From Hydrogenophilaceae bacterium (GTDB lineage: Bacteria; Pseudomonadota; Gammaproteobacteria; Burkholderiales; Thiobacillaceae), in assembly GCA_013389055.1 (NCBI GenBank), contig JACAEC010000060.1, positions 1 through 40,046 on the forward strand: a stretch of 40,046 bases of DNA, written 5' to 3'. Both the position numbers and the translations under genes were made by a program. Numbering within the stretch: the stretch's first letter is position 1; each line of letters starts with the position of its first letter. Below are positions 20,771-28,692 of this stretch, one piece after another. Under the pieces are notes generated by a model. That model was given only the letters and a program-made list of their open reading frames with translations, ran no database searches and was not told the origin of the DNA.

Positions 20771-22260
20771 GCCGCCTCCTCCTCCAACACCGGCGGCTTG
20801 CCCAGCGGCAGGTCGAAGCGCACGCGGGCGCCGCCTTCCGGCGGGTTTTCCAGTTGCAGCCTGCCGCCGTGGGCCTCGACGATGGCCCGGCTGATGGCAA
20901 GCCCGAGGCCATAACCGGCGCGCAGGCCGCCGCGGGCGAAGGGCATGGTGAGGTCGAGCCCGGCCGGGAAGCCGGGGCCCTCGTTGCTTACGGTCACTTC
21001 CACGCGGTCGTCCAGGCAGCGAGCCGCCACCCAGATGGCGCTGCCGGGCACGGCATGCTTGGCGGCGTTGTCGAGCAGGTTGGCCAGCACCCGCTCCAGC
21101 AGTACGGCGTCGAACTCCAGCAGCGGCAGGTCCTCCGGCAGATCGATCTCGACCGCGTGCGCGTCCAGCGCCGTACCCAACTGCTCGATCGCGCAGGCCA
21201 CCACCTCGTCCAGGGCCTGCCATTCCTTGCGCGGCGCCATGCCGCCGCCCGCCGCCAGGCGCGCCAGATCGAGCAGGTTGTTGACCATCTTGGCCAGCCC
21301 CGCCGCCTGGTTGCGCAATGCCTGCGCCGTCTCGCCGTGCGGTGGCGGCAGCGGCGGTTGGGCCAGGGCCAGGGTATCGGCCAGGCCGACCAGGGCAGTG
21401 AGCGGCGTGCGCAGGTCATGCGACAGGCTAGCGAGTACGGTGTTGCGCAGACGTTCCGACTCCATGCCCACCTGGGTGGCCTGCGCCACCTCGGCATAGT
21501 GCAGCCGGCCAGCCGCGATGCCGGCGAGCGAGGCCACCGCCGTCAGCAAGGGCCGTTCCCGGCGCAGCGTTTCCACATCCGCGTCGATCTGCAGCACGCC
21601 GAAGCTGCGGCCCGACGCCGTCATCGGCAGGAACGCGGTGCCAGGCCCGGCGCCGGTCGGCCCCAGCCGCTCCACCGGCTCGCCGCGCTCGTAGGCTCGG
21701 GTCGCCAGCTTCACATCGCCGTCGGGCGATTGTCCCTCGGCGCGCAGCCTGCCCCGGCTATCCGGCAGCCAGAGATGCGACTCGATGCCGGCCGTCTGCC
21801 GCAAAAAACTCCGGGTGAGCTCGGCGAGCTGCTTGACGCTGAAGGTGCCGGCCAGGTCCCGCGCCATCTCGTACAGGGCATGAGCCTGCCGCTCGCGCAG
21901 CACAGCCTCGCGCGCCTGCTGGCTCATGCGCGCCGTCAGCTGACCGGTAACGATGGCCACGGCCAGCATGACAAAGAAGGTGATCAGATACTGCACGTCG
22001 TCCACGGCCAAGGTAAGCCGTGGCGGCACGAAAAAGAAATCGAACAACAGCACATTGAGCACCGCCGCCAGCAGGGCCGGCCGGCTGCCCAGGCGCAGGG
22101 CCACCAGAAACACCGTCAGCAGAAAGAGCATGACCAGATTGGCCGGGTCGATCCAGTCGGCCAACGGCCAGGCCAGGCCTACCGTCACCAGGCAGGCGAG
22201 CACGGCGGCGGCATAGGAACAGGCGGGCCGCGTGCAGGCGGCCGGGAGATTCGACGTCAT
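20767..22260 (-). CDS. kdpD: Shortened KdpD-type sensor histidine kinase
   Basis: A 497-residue kinase matching only the C-terminal part of KdpD (full-length KdpD is near 900). Present: four membrane helices (about 15-108, DUF4118 type, with FDFFFVPPRLTLAVDDVQY), a GAF-like region (about 125-255), HisKA with phospho-acceptor His281 (LSHDLRTPLTAL), and a HATPase domain with N box Asn398 (LLDNAAKH) and GYGLGLAISRAIVEAHGG. Missing: the N-terminal KdpD ATP-binding domain and the universal-stress-protein domain, which in E. coli take part in K+ and c-di-AMP sensing and regulatory control. Upstream of ATG 22260 is only the cnoX remnant, so the missing part is not nearby as a broken frame. Confidence 0.9.
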   Translation of the reverse strand: MTSNLPAACTRPACSYAAAVLACLVTVGLAWPLADWIDPANLVMLFLLTVFLVALRLGSRPALLAAVLNVLLFDFFFVPPRLTLAVDDVQYLITFFVMLAVAIVTGQLTARMSQQAREAVLRERQAHALYEMARDLAGTFSVKQLAELTRSFLRQTAGIESHLWLPDSRGRLRAEGQSPDGDVKLATRAYERGEPVERLGPTGAGPGTAFLPMTASGRSFGVLQIDADVETLRRERPLLTAVASLAGIAAGRLHYAEVAQATQVGMESERLRNTVLASLSHDLRTPLTALVGLADTLALAQPPLPPPHGETAQALRNQAAGLAKMVNNLLDLARLAAGGGMAPRKEWQALDEVVACAIEQLGTALDAHAVEIDLPEDLPLLEFDAVLLERVLANLLDNAAKHAVPGSAIWVAARCLDDRVEVTVSNEGPGFPAGLDLTMPFARGGLRAGYGLGLAISRAIVEAHGGRLQLENPPEGGARVRFDLPLGKPPVLEEEAA

Positions 22261-22330
22261 GGCCGGGAATGATGGCAGGAGCGGGAGGAAAAGCGAAGAG
22301 GCTGGGGTTTGCTCGCTCGCGTCCGCAGCG

Positions 22331-22429
22331 ACGAGGCCACGCGCAAGACCATGCTATCGGTGTTCAACCTGCTGGCCGGCAGCCAGTTGGTGGCGGAGTA
22401 TCGGCGGAAATAGGCGAGTGCATTGAATT
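22331..22429 (+). pseudogene. Decayed copy of the cnoX 3' end
   Basis: Bases 22331-22410 match 18011-18090, the end of cnoX, at 73 of 80 positions by hand count, with a constant offset of 4320 bases. The reading frame D-E-A-T-R-K-T-M-L-S-V-F-N-L-L-A-G-S then Q-L-V-A-E-Y-R-R-K corresponds to the cnoX C-terminus, but the next codon is TAG where cnoX has CTG; beyond it ASALN and a stop codon still align. Nothing upstream of 22331 clearly continues the match. The fragment lies between the kdpD start and the AT-richer gene. Confidence 0.9.
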
Positions 22430-22443
22430 GATTCGGTAGGGCG

Positions 22444-22995
22444 CTATTTTTTTCCGAAAGCAGCTTGTACCTGGTTCATGTCGTATGACGCAGCCGAGTT
22501 AATCCAGGTAATTCTGGATTTGGAAAATTCCGGCGGGGAAATCGATGAGGGAGAAAACCTATAGGCGAATTGAAAGGAAACAACGGCGTTGCCGTCGTTG
22601 CTTTTCGCGTACTTGAATAGATTGAATTCCATGAATTTTGCATCTTTCGACAATATCAGGAAGTCGAGGATCGCTTCATTCTGGTCATTTACCATAACTT
22701 GTGCCGGGGCGCCGGGATTGGTCGCCTTGACCACTTGCGCCATCGCTGCAGCCGCCTTCTTGGCATCGTTGTCGATACGAGGCAGTTGCTGATAGCGGAA
22801 TCCGATGAGTTTGGTCCAGTTTTCCAGCGCTTCCCCATCACGCACGAACTCCACGAGTTTGTCGCCATTCGGCTGTGCCGCCTCAAACCGTTTCAAGAAC
22901 ACTTGGCCGTCAAAGGAAACGGCGGAATCCTCTGCATAAGCGCCTTGACAGGCGAAAGCAAAACCCAAGAGCAGTACGTTCAATAGTGTGCGCAT
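22444..22995 (-). CDS. Secreted protein of unknown function, AT-richer than surroundings
   Basis: A 183-residue protein with a signal peptide (MRTLLNVLLLGFAFACQGAYA, cleavage near residue 21), so periplasmic or exported. The mature part mixes alpha and beta segments (FLKRFEAAQPNGDKLVEFVR, ENWTKLIGFRYQQLP, DFLILSKDAKFMEFNLFKY) and holds no cysteine after the signal. I do not recognise a family. AAGGGAA precedes the start at good spacing. GC content sampled from two lines is about 37-45%, against about 65% around it, which with the neighbouring cnoX remnant points to acquisition by transfer. Confidence 0.8.
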   Translation of the reverse strand: MRTLLNVLLLGFAFACQGAYAEDSAVSFDGQVFLKRFEAAQPNGDKLVEFVRDGEALENWTKLIGFRYQQLPRIDNDAKKAAAAMAQVVKATNPGAPAQVMVNDQNEAILDFLILSKDAKFMEFNLFKYAKSNDGNAVVSFQFAYRFSPSSISPPEFSKSRITWINSAASYDMNQVQAAFGKK

Positions 22996-23257
22996 AACTT
23001 TCCCTTAGTTATCGTAAGCAAAGTAAGTCAACGGCATTAACACCCGACCGCAAGGTATGCTTGATCGGATCAGAAGGCCTTCAGCCGGCCGGCTTCGACG
23101 TGAAGACGAAACGACAACAACATGGCGACCTCTCTCGTTATGGTTGATTGAATCGAAATCCGCTGCTGGCGAGTCTCCGAATCATCATTGCTATTGTATT
23201 GGAACCAAAGTTCAGACCGATCCCAAGCGCCGCAGGATGCAAGCACCTAGTCACCAT
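22996..23257. other. Intergenic region, lower GC, no clear gene
   Basis: About 260 bases between the secreted-protein gene and the lipoprotein gene (both minus strand). GC rises gradually towards the lipoprotein side. It presumably holds the promoter of the secreted-protein gene (a TTGACT is present on the minus strand close to it, without a properly spaced -10). A 17-codon minus-strand frame (23070-23123) with an AGAGAGG before its ATG is present but has no other support. Confidence 0.4.
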
Positions 23258-23602
23258 TTAGTGGCAGCGGATATACAGCTTGCGAATCTCGAACTTGTTC
23301 AGCGCTTCCTGGTTGATCTCGCCCTTGATCGCCTGGTCGATCAGGCTGGGCGGCGGCATGACAGTGTTGGAAGCGGGCGGCTGGACGCCTTCGTAGTCGA
23401 GCACCTTGTAGCCGCGGCCGCGGCAGGTGTCGCCGGCCTTGGCCAGGCAGCTGCGCAGGTTGAGCAGGGGGCCGCTGCAGCCGATTTCGTAGTTGGCCCA
23501 GCCGTCCTGGCCGCGGTGTTCGGTGGAGGTGGCGCAGCCGGCCAGGGCGGCCGCGGCCAGTGCGAGGGTGATGCCGGTTTTGAGCGTGCCTGCTGCCTTC
23601 AT
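23258..23602 (-). CDS. Small lipoprotein of unknown function
   Basis: A 114-residue protein with a lipoprotein signal peptide and lipobox LAGC (lipidated Cys23). The mature part contains four further cysteines (IGCSGPL, RSCLAKAGDTCRGRGYKVLDYE, YIRCH), likely forming disulfides in the periplasm, and a Pro-rich stretch. The arrangement resembles small uncharacterised proteobacterial lipoproteins with a CxxxxxxxC-rich core. The ATG overlaps the stop of the gamma-carbonic-anhydrase gene (ATGA), so the two are cotranscribed. Confidence 0.85.
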   Translation of the reverse strand: MKAAGTLKTGITLALAAAALAGCATSTEHRGQDGWANYEIGCSGPLLNLRSCLAKAGDTCRGRGYKVLDYEGVQPPASNTVMPPPSLIDQAIKGEINQEALNKFEIRKLYIRCH

Positions 23603-24123
23603 CGATACTCCGCCGCGAGCTGCATGTAATGCCGGGCAGAATACTCGAAATAGGCCAGTTCTTCATCGCTCAGGCGGCGCAGGGCCTTGGCCGGGCGACC
23701 GAGGTAGAGCCAGCCGCTCTCCAGCACCTTGCCCTCGGGCACCAGGCTGCCGGCGCCGAGCAGGACCTTATCCTGCAACACGGCCTTGTCCATGACGATG
23801 GCGCCCATGCCGATCAGGCAATCGTTGCCGATAGTGCAGCCGTGCAGGATGACGCTGTGGCCGACGGTGACGTTGCGGCCGATGACGACCGGCGCGCCGT
23901 GCGGATCGGATGCGCTCTTGTGCGAGACGTGGAGCACGCTGCAATCCTGGATGTTGCTGCCTCTGCCTATGCGGATGAAGTTGACGTCGCCGCGGATGAC
24001 CGCGCCGGGCCAGACCGAGACGCCGTCGCCCAGCTCGACCTCGCCGATCACGGTGGCGGCAGGGTGGACGAAGACGTCTTTGCCCAGGGCAGGGGTTTGC
24101 TCTTTATAGCGTTCGATACTCAT
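23599..24123 (-). CDS. Gamma carbonic anhydrase-like protein (YrdA family, left-handed beta-helix)
   Basis: A 174-residue hexapeptide-repeat protein. Residues about 20-140 form the left-handed beta-helix (VIGEVELGDGVSVWPGAVIRGD, VNFIRIGRGSNIQDCSVLHV). The three zinc-binding histidines are at the expected spacing: His65, His89 and His94 (VLHV, VGHSVILHG). Family members bind zinc or iron and are related to archaeal Cam, but carbonic anhydrase activity is often not demonstrated. ATG 24123 (MSIERYKEQ) is chosen over an upstream frame extension lacking similarity. Divergent from the ATP-grasp gene. Confidence 0.92.
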   Translation of the reverse strand: MSIERYKEQTPALGKDVFVHPAATVIGEVELGDGVSVWPGAVIRGDVNFIRIGRGSNIQDCSVLHVSHKSASDPHGAPVVIGRNVTVGHSVILHGCTIGNDCLIGMGAIVMDKAVLQDKVLLGAGSLVPEGKVLESGWLYLGRPAKALRRLSDEELAYFEYSARHYMQLAAEYR

Positions 24124-24236
24124 TGGCCGACAATCTTTGACAAGGAGACTCAAGTATAAGGGCGGCGGCGCCGAATGCCCGCGCCCAGGCAAGCAGGCAT
24201 GGAATATGCATAAAGGTAGGCAAGAGGATAACGATC
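24124..24236. promoter_or_regulatory. Divergent promoter region gamma-CA / ATP-grasp
   Basis: This 113-base gap must carry promoters in both directions. TATACT on the minus strand (24153-24158) is a fair -10 for the carbonic anhydrase-like gene. On the plus strand TTGACA at 24137-24142 is a perfect -35, but the nearest -10-like TATAAG (24155-24160) is only 12 bases away, too close for a normal sigma-70 promoter. AGAGGA before ATG 24237 is the ribosome binding site. Confidence 0.35.
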
Positions 24237-25685
24237 ATGACCATCACCTGCCAAAACTACAGCCTGGGCGAAGCCTACGACGAACTGATCGGGCCGGACC
24301 ACCAGCCGCGCCCTGCCGCCAAGGCCCTGTGCGAGCACTTGGCCTCGCTCGGTGACAGCACACTTGCGACGCGCCGGCAGGCAGTCGATGCCGCGATCAT
24401 GGCCATGGGCATTACCTTCACCGTCTACAGCGATGCCGGCAATATCGATCGGGCCTGGCCGTTCGACATCATCCCGCGCATCATGGACCGCAAGGAATGG
24501 GAGCGCATCGATGCCGGCCTAAAGCAGCGGCTGACCGCGCTCAACCTGTTCATCAACGACCTGTACAACGAGCAGCGCATTGTCCAGGACGGCATCTTCC
24601 CGCTCGAGGTCTTGGCTGGCTCGAAGAATTTCCGCAGCCAATGTCAGGGATTTGTGCCCCAATTTGGGGTCTGGGCCCATGTCTGCGGCACCGACTTGGT
24701 GCGCGACCGGGACGGCACCATCTATGTCCTGGAAGACAATCTCAGGGTGCCGTCCGGCGTCTCCTACATGCTGGAGAACCGGCAAATGATGAAGCGGCTG
24801 TTCCCGGAACTGTTCCGGACCAGCGACATCCTGCCGGTGGACGATTATCCGACCCAGTTGCACGACACCCTGGCCGCCCTCTCGCCCCGATCCGGCGAGC
24901 GGCCGGTCATCGCGGTGCTCACCCCGGGCATCTACAACTCCGCCTACTTCGAGCACAGCTACCTGGCCCAGAAGATGGGGGCCTTTCTGGTCGAGGGCTC
25001 CGACCTGATGGTCGATGCCAACGACTGCGTCAACATGAAGACCATCTCCGGCCTGCGCCGGGTCGATGTCATCTACCGCCGGATCGACGACGACTTCCTC
25101 GACCCCGAGGCCTTCCGGCCCGACTCGACCCTCGGCGTGCCGGGCCTGCTGCGGGCCTGGCGCAAGGGCAAGGTGGGCATCGCCAATGCCCCGGGCGCCG
25201 GGGTGGCGGACGACAAGGTGGTCTATGCCTTCGTGCCCAAGATCATCAAATACTACCTGGACCAGGACCCCATCATCCCCAACGTGCCCAGCTACCTGTG
25301 CATGTACGACGATCAGCGCGACTACGTGCTGGCCAACCTGGACCAGCTGGTGGTCAAGCCGGCCAACGAATCGGGCGGCTACGGCATGCTGATCGGGCCA
25401 CGCGCGTCGGCCGAGGAGCGAGCCAGGTTCGCCGAGCTGATCCGGGAAAATCCGCGCAATTACATGGCCCAGCCGACGCTGTCCATCTCCACCGCGCCGA
25501 CCCTGGTCGATGACCGCCTAGCCGCTCGGCACCTGGACCTGCGCCCCTTCGTCCTGCAGTCCAACCGGCTCTATGCCACGACCGGCGGCCTCACCCGCGT
25601 CGCCATGCGGGAGGGCTCCCTGGTGGTGAACTCCTCGCAGGGCGGCGGCAGCAAGGACACCTGGATCGTGGACGTGAGGAACTAG
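24237..25685 (+). CDS. Circularly permuted ATP-grasp protein (DUF404/DUF407) of the Anbu locus
   Basis: A 482-residue protein of the circularly permuted ATP-grasp type 2 family. Typical segments are AYDELIGPDHQPRP, PFDIIPRIMDRKEWERI, GLKQRLTALNLFINDLYN, FVPQFGVWAHVCGTDLVRD, YVLEDNLRVPSGVSYMLENR, VYAFVPKIIKYYLDQDPIIPN in part, VVKPANESGGYGMLIGP and the STAPTLVDD strand. ATP-grasp enzymes join a carboxylate to an amine; comparative genomics places this type with alpha-E, transglutaminase and Anbu genes as a predicted peptide-synthesising or peptide-tagging system, without a proven substrate. Length is normal and no key segment looks damaged. It ends in TAG three bases before the alpha-E start. 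Confidence 0.93.
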   Translation: MTITCQNYSLGEAYDELIGPDHQPRPAAKALCEHLASLGDSTLATRRQAVDAAIMAMGITFTVYSDAGNIDRAWPFDIIPRIMDRKEWERIDAGLKQRLTALNLFINDLYNEQRIVQDGIFPLEVLAGSKNFRSQCQGFVPQFGVWAHVCGTDLVRDRDGTIYVLEDNLRVPSGVSYMLENRQMMKRLFPELFRTSDILPVDDYPTQLHDTLAALSPRSGERPVIAVLTPGIYNSAYFEHSYLAQKMGAFLVEGSDLMVDANDCVNMKTISGLRRVDVIYRRIDDDFLDPEAFRPDSTLGVPGLLRAWRKGKVGIANAPGAGVADDKVVYAFVPKIIKYYLDQDPIIPNVPSYLCMYDDQRDYVLANLDQLVVKPANESGGYGMLIGPRASAEERARFAELIRENPRNYMAQPTLSISTAPTLVDDRLAARHLDLRPFVLQSNRLYATTGGLTRVAMREGSLVVNSSQGGGSKDTWIVDVRN

Positions 25686-25688
25686 GCC

Positions 25689-26660
25689 ATGCTCTCGCGC
25701 GTCGCCGAAAACCTCTACTGGATGGCCCGTTACCTGGAGCGGGCGGAGAACACCGCCCGCCTGATCAACAGCACCACCCAAGTCCTGCTCGACCTGCCGC
25801 GCGGCGCCTCCTTCGGCTGGGATGTCCTGATCAAGGTGGCCGGCCAGGACTAGCAGTTCCAGCAACAGGGGGCGAACCTGGATGAAGACGGCACCGTGCG
25901 CTTTCTGATCGAGGATGCGGCCAACCCCAGCTCCATCCTCTCCAGCATCCACTACGCCCGGGAAAACACCCGCACCTTCCGCGAAGTGCTGCCCATGGAG
26001 ATCTGGGAGCGGATCAACAGCCTCTATCTGTTCATCCGCGACAACGCGGAGCGGGCCTTGCGCGGCCGCCGGGAGCGTTACGAAGTCCTCAACGGCGTGA
26101 TCGAGCGGCGGCAATCGATCGTCGGCCTGCTCATGGGCTCGATGAGCCACGACATCGCCTATCAGTTCATCAAGCTCGGCCGCAACCTGGAACGCGCCGA
26201 CATGACCACCCGGATCGTCGATGTCAATTCTGCCGTGCTCCTGCCTCAGGACAAGGCAGTGGCCGACCCGATCATGGAGCGGCTCTGGATGAGCACGCTC
26301 AACGCCTTGTCCGCCTACCAGATGTACCGCCGCCATGTCGGCGTCCACGTCCGTGGGCGTGAGGTGGTGAATTTCCTGCTCAAGGACCCCCACTTCCCGC
26401 GCACCGTTCGCCACTGCCTGGACGAAATCGAGGGCTGTCTGGCGGCCCTGCCCAACCACGTTCAGCCCATGCGCGCGGCCCGGCAGACTTGGCGCCGGCT
26501 GGACGGCATGTCCTTGGAAGACTTGCAGCCGGTGCTCTTGCACGAGTACCTGGACCAGATTCAAGCCGACCTGGGCGCAATCCACGCCGCGGTCAGCCGG
26601 CAATACTTCCATCTGCACCAAGCCCACGCCAGCCCTAGCGACCACCGAGAAAATCAATGA
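25689..26660 (+). pseudogene. Alpha-E (DUF403) gene interrupted by one in-frame TAG
   Basis: From ATG 25689 the frame reads MLSRVAENLYWMARYLERAENTARL, an alpha-E N-terminus, and reaches TAG at codon 55 (25851-25853, after VAGQD). The same frame then continues without further damage to TGA 26658-26660: NPSSILSSIHYARENTRTFREVLP, WERINSLYLFI, FIKLGRNLERADMTTRIVD, total 323 codons, the normal length for the family. Alpha-E proteins are helical and cluster with ATP-grasp, transglutaminase and Anbu genes. TAG also ends real genes here, so the code is not altered. It may be a recent nonsense mutation, a sequencing error or a restart (GTG 25896). The rest looks preserved. Confidence 0.85.
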
Positions 26661-26661
26661 C

Positions 26662-27897
26662 ATGAGCGCTTCCCTGAATTTCCCCCGCTACGGCGACAAG
26701 CAGAACTCGGCCTTCTTCGAGGAATACCTGGTCAAGCTCTTGGAAGAGCGCGACCGGGTCGGCCTGACCGATGCCATCCAGCAGATCGACACCTTGATGA
26801 TCACGGTGGAACCGGGCAACTCGCTGGCCTATGTGCGCGAGCTGTGCCTGATGACGCCCTATCACTATTTGGTCACCCTGGAATCGCAGGACCACTTCAG
26901 CCACATCCTGCGCATCGACATGAGCGCGCCGGACATCCTGGTGCGCGAGGTCAAGGATCCGAATATCCGCGGCATCTTCCGCAGCCTGAACGAGGTCTAT
27001 CCCATCGGCGCCCATAAGCCGAACTCCCGCTACATGGGCGAGGTGTTCCGGGTGAGCAACCTGCACGAGGTGGTCGAGCTGCAAAAGGCCCGGGAGATCC
27101 GCTTCTTCAACCAGGATCAGATTCGCAAGCTGGAGTTGCCCGGCAACATGGCCGTGGTGAAACCCTCGCCCTATACCCACAACATCGTCGGCTACTGGGA
27201 ACGGCCGGAGGCCGACATTCGGGTCTACGCCCTGGGCTGGTCGAGCATCCGCAGCGATCTGCAAGCCGCTTACCTGGAAGCCAAAGAAACCCAGGAGATG
27301 CTCGGCATCGACAAGCTGCTGCTGCCGATCGACCACCTGGCCACCCGCGTCTACAGCCAGAACCGGGAGGCCGCCATCCTCGAATACCTCAGCCTCAGCA
27401 GCTACTACTATTGGGGCTCCTACGACATCAGCAAGCAGAATTCCTCGACCAACGTCACCAAGAGCGTGCATTGCCGCAACGAATTGGAGAGCCCGGCCAA
27501 GGTCTTCACCGCCGCCAACCATCCCTATTTCGTCAATCACCTGCTCGGGCTGCCTTCACCGACCGAACAATTCGTGCGCAACTTCGGCCCCCGCCTGCAC
27601 CACATCGCGGTGGCCGTGCAAGACGGCGAGGTCGAGCACCAACCCAACATCGATTTCGTGGTCGATGCCTTGCGCCATTGCGGCCAGGATTTCCTGCTCG
27701 ACGTCATCGGCTCGCGGGAGGAAGGCCTCAAGCAGATCTTCTCCAGCGCCTCGGAATACTCCAGCCTGATCATCGAATACGTGCAGCGCTTCGGCGACTT
27801 CCAAGGCTTTTTTACCAAGGACAATGTCGCGGAACTGACCCATGCCGCCGGGGTCGAGGAAAGCCTGCAGACACTGGAGGCCGAAGCCCGCAGCTAA
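26662..27897 (+). CDS. Unassigned protein with C-terminal HPPD-like (VOC) metal-site domain
   Basis: A 411-residue protein starting one base after the alpha-E stop. The second half resembles the C-terminal half of 4-hydroxyphenylpyruvate dioxygenase: IDHLATRV (His225) followed by a beta-hairpin region, RLHHIAVAVQD (His314) with LRHCGQDFL, LKQIFS, and IIEYVQR (Glu372) before a GFF…DNVAEL tail. These three residues fit the His-His-Glu iron site of that family by position. Residues 1-200 are not the usual HPPD N-terminal domain and I do not recognise them. A vicinal-oxygen-chelate oxygenase or hydrolase is the best guess; the substrate is unknown. It probably belongs with the alpha-E/ATP-grasp genes by translational coupling. 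Confidence 0.75.
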   Translation: MSASLNFPRYGDKQNSAFFEEYLVKLLEERDRVGLTDAIQQIDTLMITVEPGNSLAYVRELCLMTPYHYLVTLESQDHFSHILRIDMSAPDILVREVKDPNIRGIFRSLNEVYPIGAHKPNSRYMGEVFRVSNLHEVVELQKAREIRFFNQDQIRKLELPGNMAVVKPSPYTHNIVGYWERPEADIRVYALGWSSIRSDLQAAYLEAKETQEMLGIDKLLLPIDHLATRVYSQNREAAILEYLSLSSYYYWGSYDISKQNSSTNVTKSVHCRNELESPAKVFTAANHPYFVNHLLGLPSPTEQFVRNFGPRLHHIAVAVQDGEVEHQPNIDFVVDALRHCGQDFLLDVIGSREEGLKQIFSSASEYSSLIIEYVQRFGDFQGFFTKDNVAELTHAAGVEESLQTLEAEARS

Positions 27898-27927
27898 GCT
27901 CGAAGCAATTCCGGAAAGGGAGGATCT

Positions 27928-28683
27928 ATGTACAAACTGGTTTTATTGCGCCACGGCGAAAGCACCTGGAATCAGGAAAACCGCTTCACCGGCTGGACCG
28001 ACGTCGATCTCTCGGAAAAGGGTTACCGGGAAGCGGCTGCGGCCGGTCGCGCCTTGCGCGACTCCGGCTACGCCTTCGACATCGCCTACAGCTCGGTGCT
28101 GCGCCGGGCCATCCGCACCCTGTGGGTGGTCCAGGAGACCATGGACATGCTCTGGCTGCCGGTGGAAAAGCATTGGCGCCTGAACGAGCGCCATTACGGC
28201 GCCCTGCAGGGCCTGAACAAGGCCGAGATCGCCGAACACTATGGCGCCGAGCAGGTTCACCTCTGGCGCCGCAGTTACTCGGTGCAGCCGCCGGCGCTCA
28301 CTGCGAGCGACCCTCGCCATCCACGCTTCGACCCGCGCTACCGCGATCTGCCCAAGGATGCGCTGCCGGCCACGGAGTCCCTGGCCGACACCATGCAGCG
28401 GGTCTTGCAGGTCTGGCAAGACAGCATCCAGCCGCATCTACACACGGGCAAGAAGATCCTCATCGTCGCCCATGGCAATACCTTGCGGGCCTTGGTGAAG
28501 CACCTGGAAAACGTGCCCGACGACGAGATCGCGGAGCTCAACATCCCGACCGGCGTCCCCCTGGTCTATGAGTTCGACCAGACGCACCGGATCATGAGCC
28601 ATTACTACCTGCACGAAGACACCGGCGACGCCGCTGCCGCGCGGCTGGTGATGGACCAGGCCGCGGCCAACCCGCCGCATTGA
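27928..28683 (+). CDS. gpmA: 2,3-bisphosphoglycerate-dependent phosphoglycerate mutase
   Basis: A 251-residue cytosolic glycolytic enzyme that interconverts 3- and 2-phosphoglycerate. It has the phospho-histidine motif LLRHGEST (His9), [28 protein letters not shown], and the second catalytic histidine in [12 protein letters not shown] (His182), with normal length. GGGAGG seven bases before ATG 27928 is a strong binding site. It follows the VOC-type gene by 30 bases and converges with ppc (gap of nine bases). Confidence 0.96.
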   Translation: MYKLVLLRHGESTWNQENRFTGWTDVDLSEKGYREAAAAGRALRDSGYAFDIAYSSVLRRAIRTLWVVQETMDMLWLPVEKHWRLNERHYGALQGLNKAEIAEHYGAEQVHLWRRSYSVQPPALTASDPRHPRFDPRYRDLPKDALPATESLADTMQRVLQVWQDSIQPHLHTGKKILIVAHGNTLRALVKHLENVPDDEIAELNIPTGVPLVYEFDQTHRIMSHYYLHEDTGDAAAARLVMDQAAANPPH

Positions 28684-28692
28684 GCGGCCGGA

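Noticed and set aside
23070-23123. 17-codon minus-strand frame (MLLSFRLHVEAGRLKAF) with a good AGAGAGG site
   Set aside because: No repeated codon for one amino acid, no terminator after it, and no homology support; a chance small frame cannot be excluded.
24137-24160. TTGACA/TATAAG pair as a sigma-70 promoter for the ATP-grasp gene
   Set aside because: The spacer is only 12 bases instead of 16-18; kept only as a weak note in the divergent region.
25689-26660. TAG reassigned as a sense codon
   Set aside because: TAG ends the ATP-grasp gene and the aroG leader peptide in this same window, so reassignment is unlikely.
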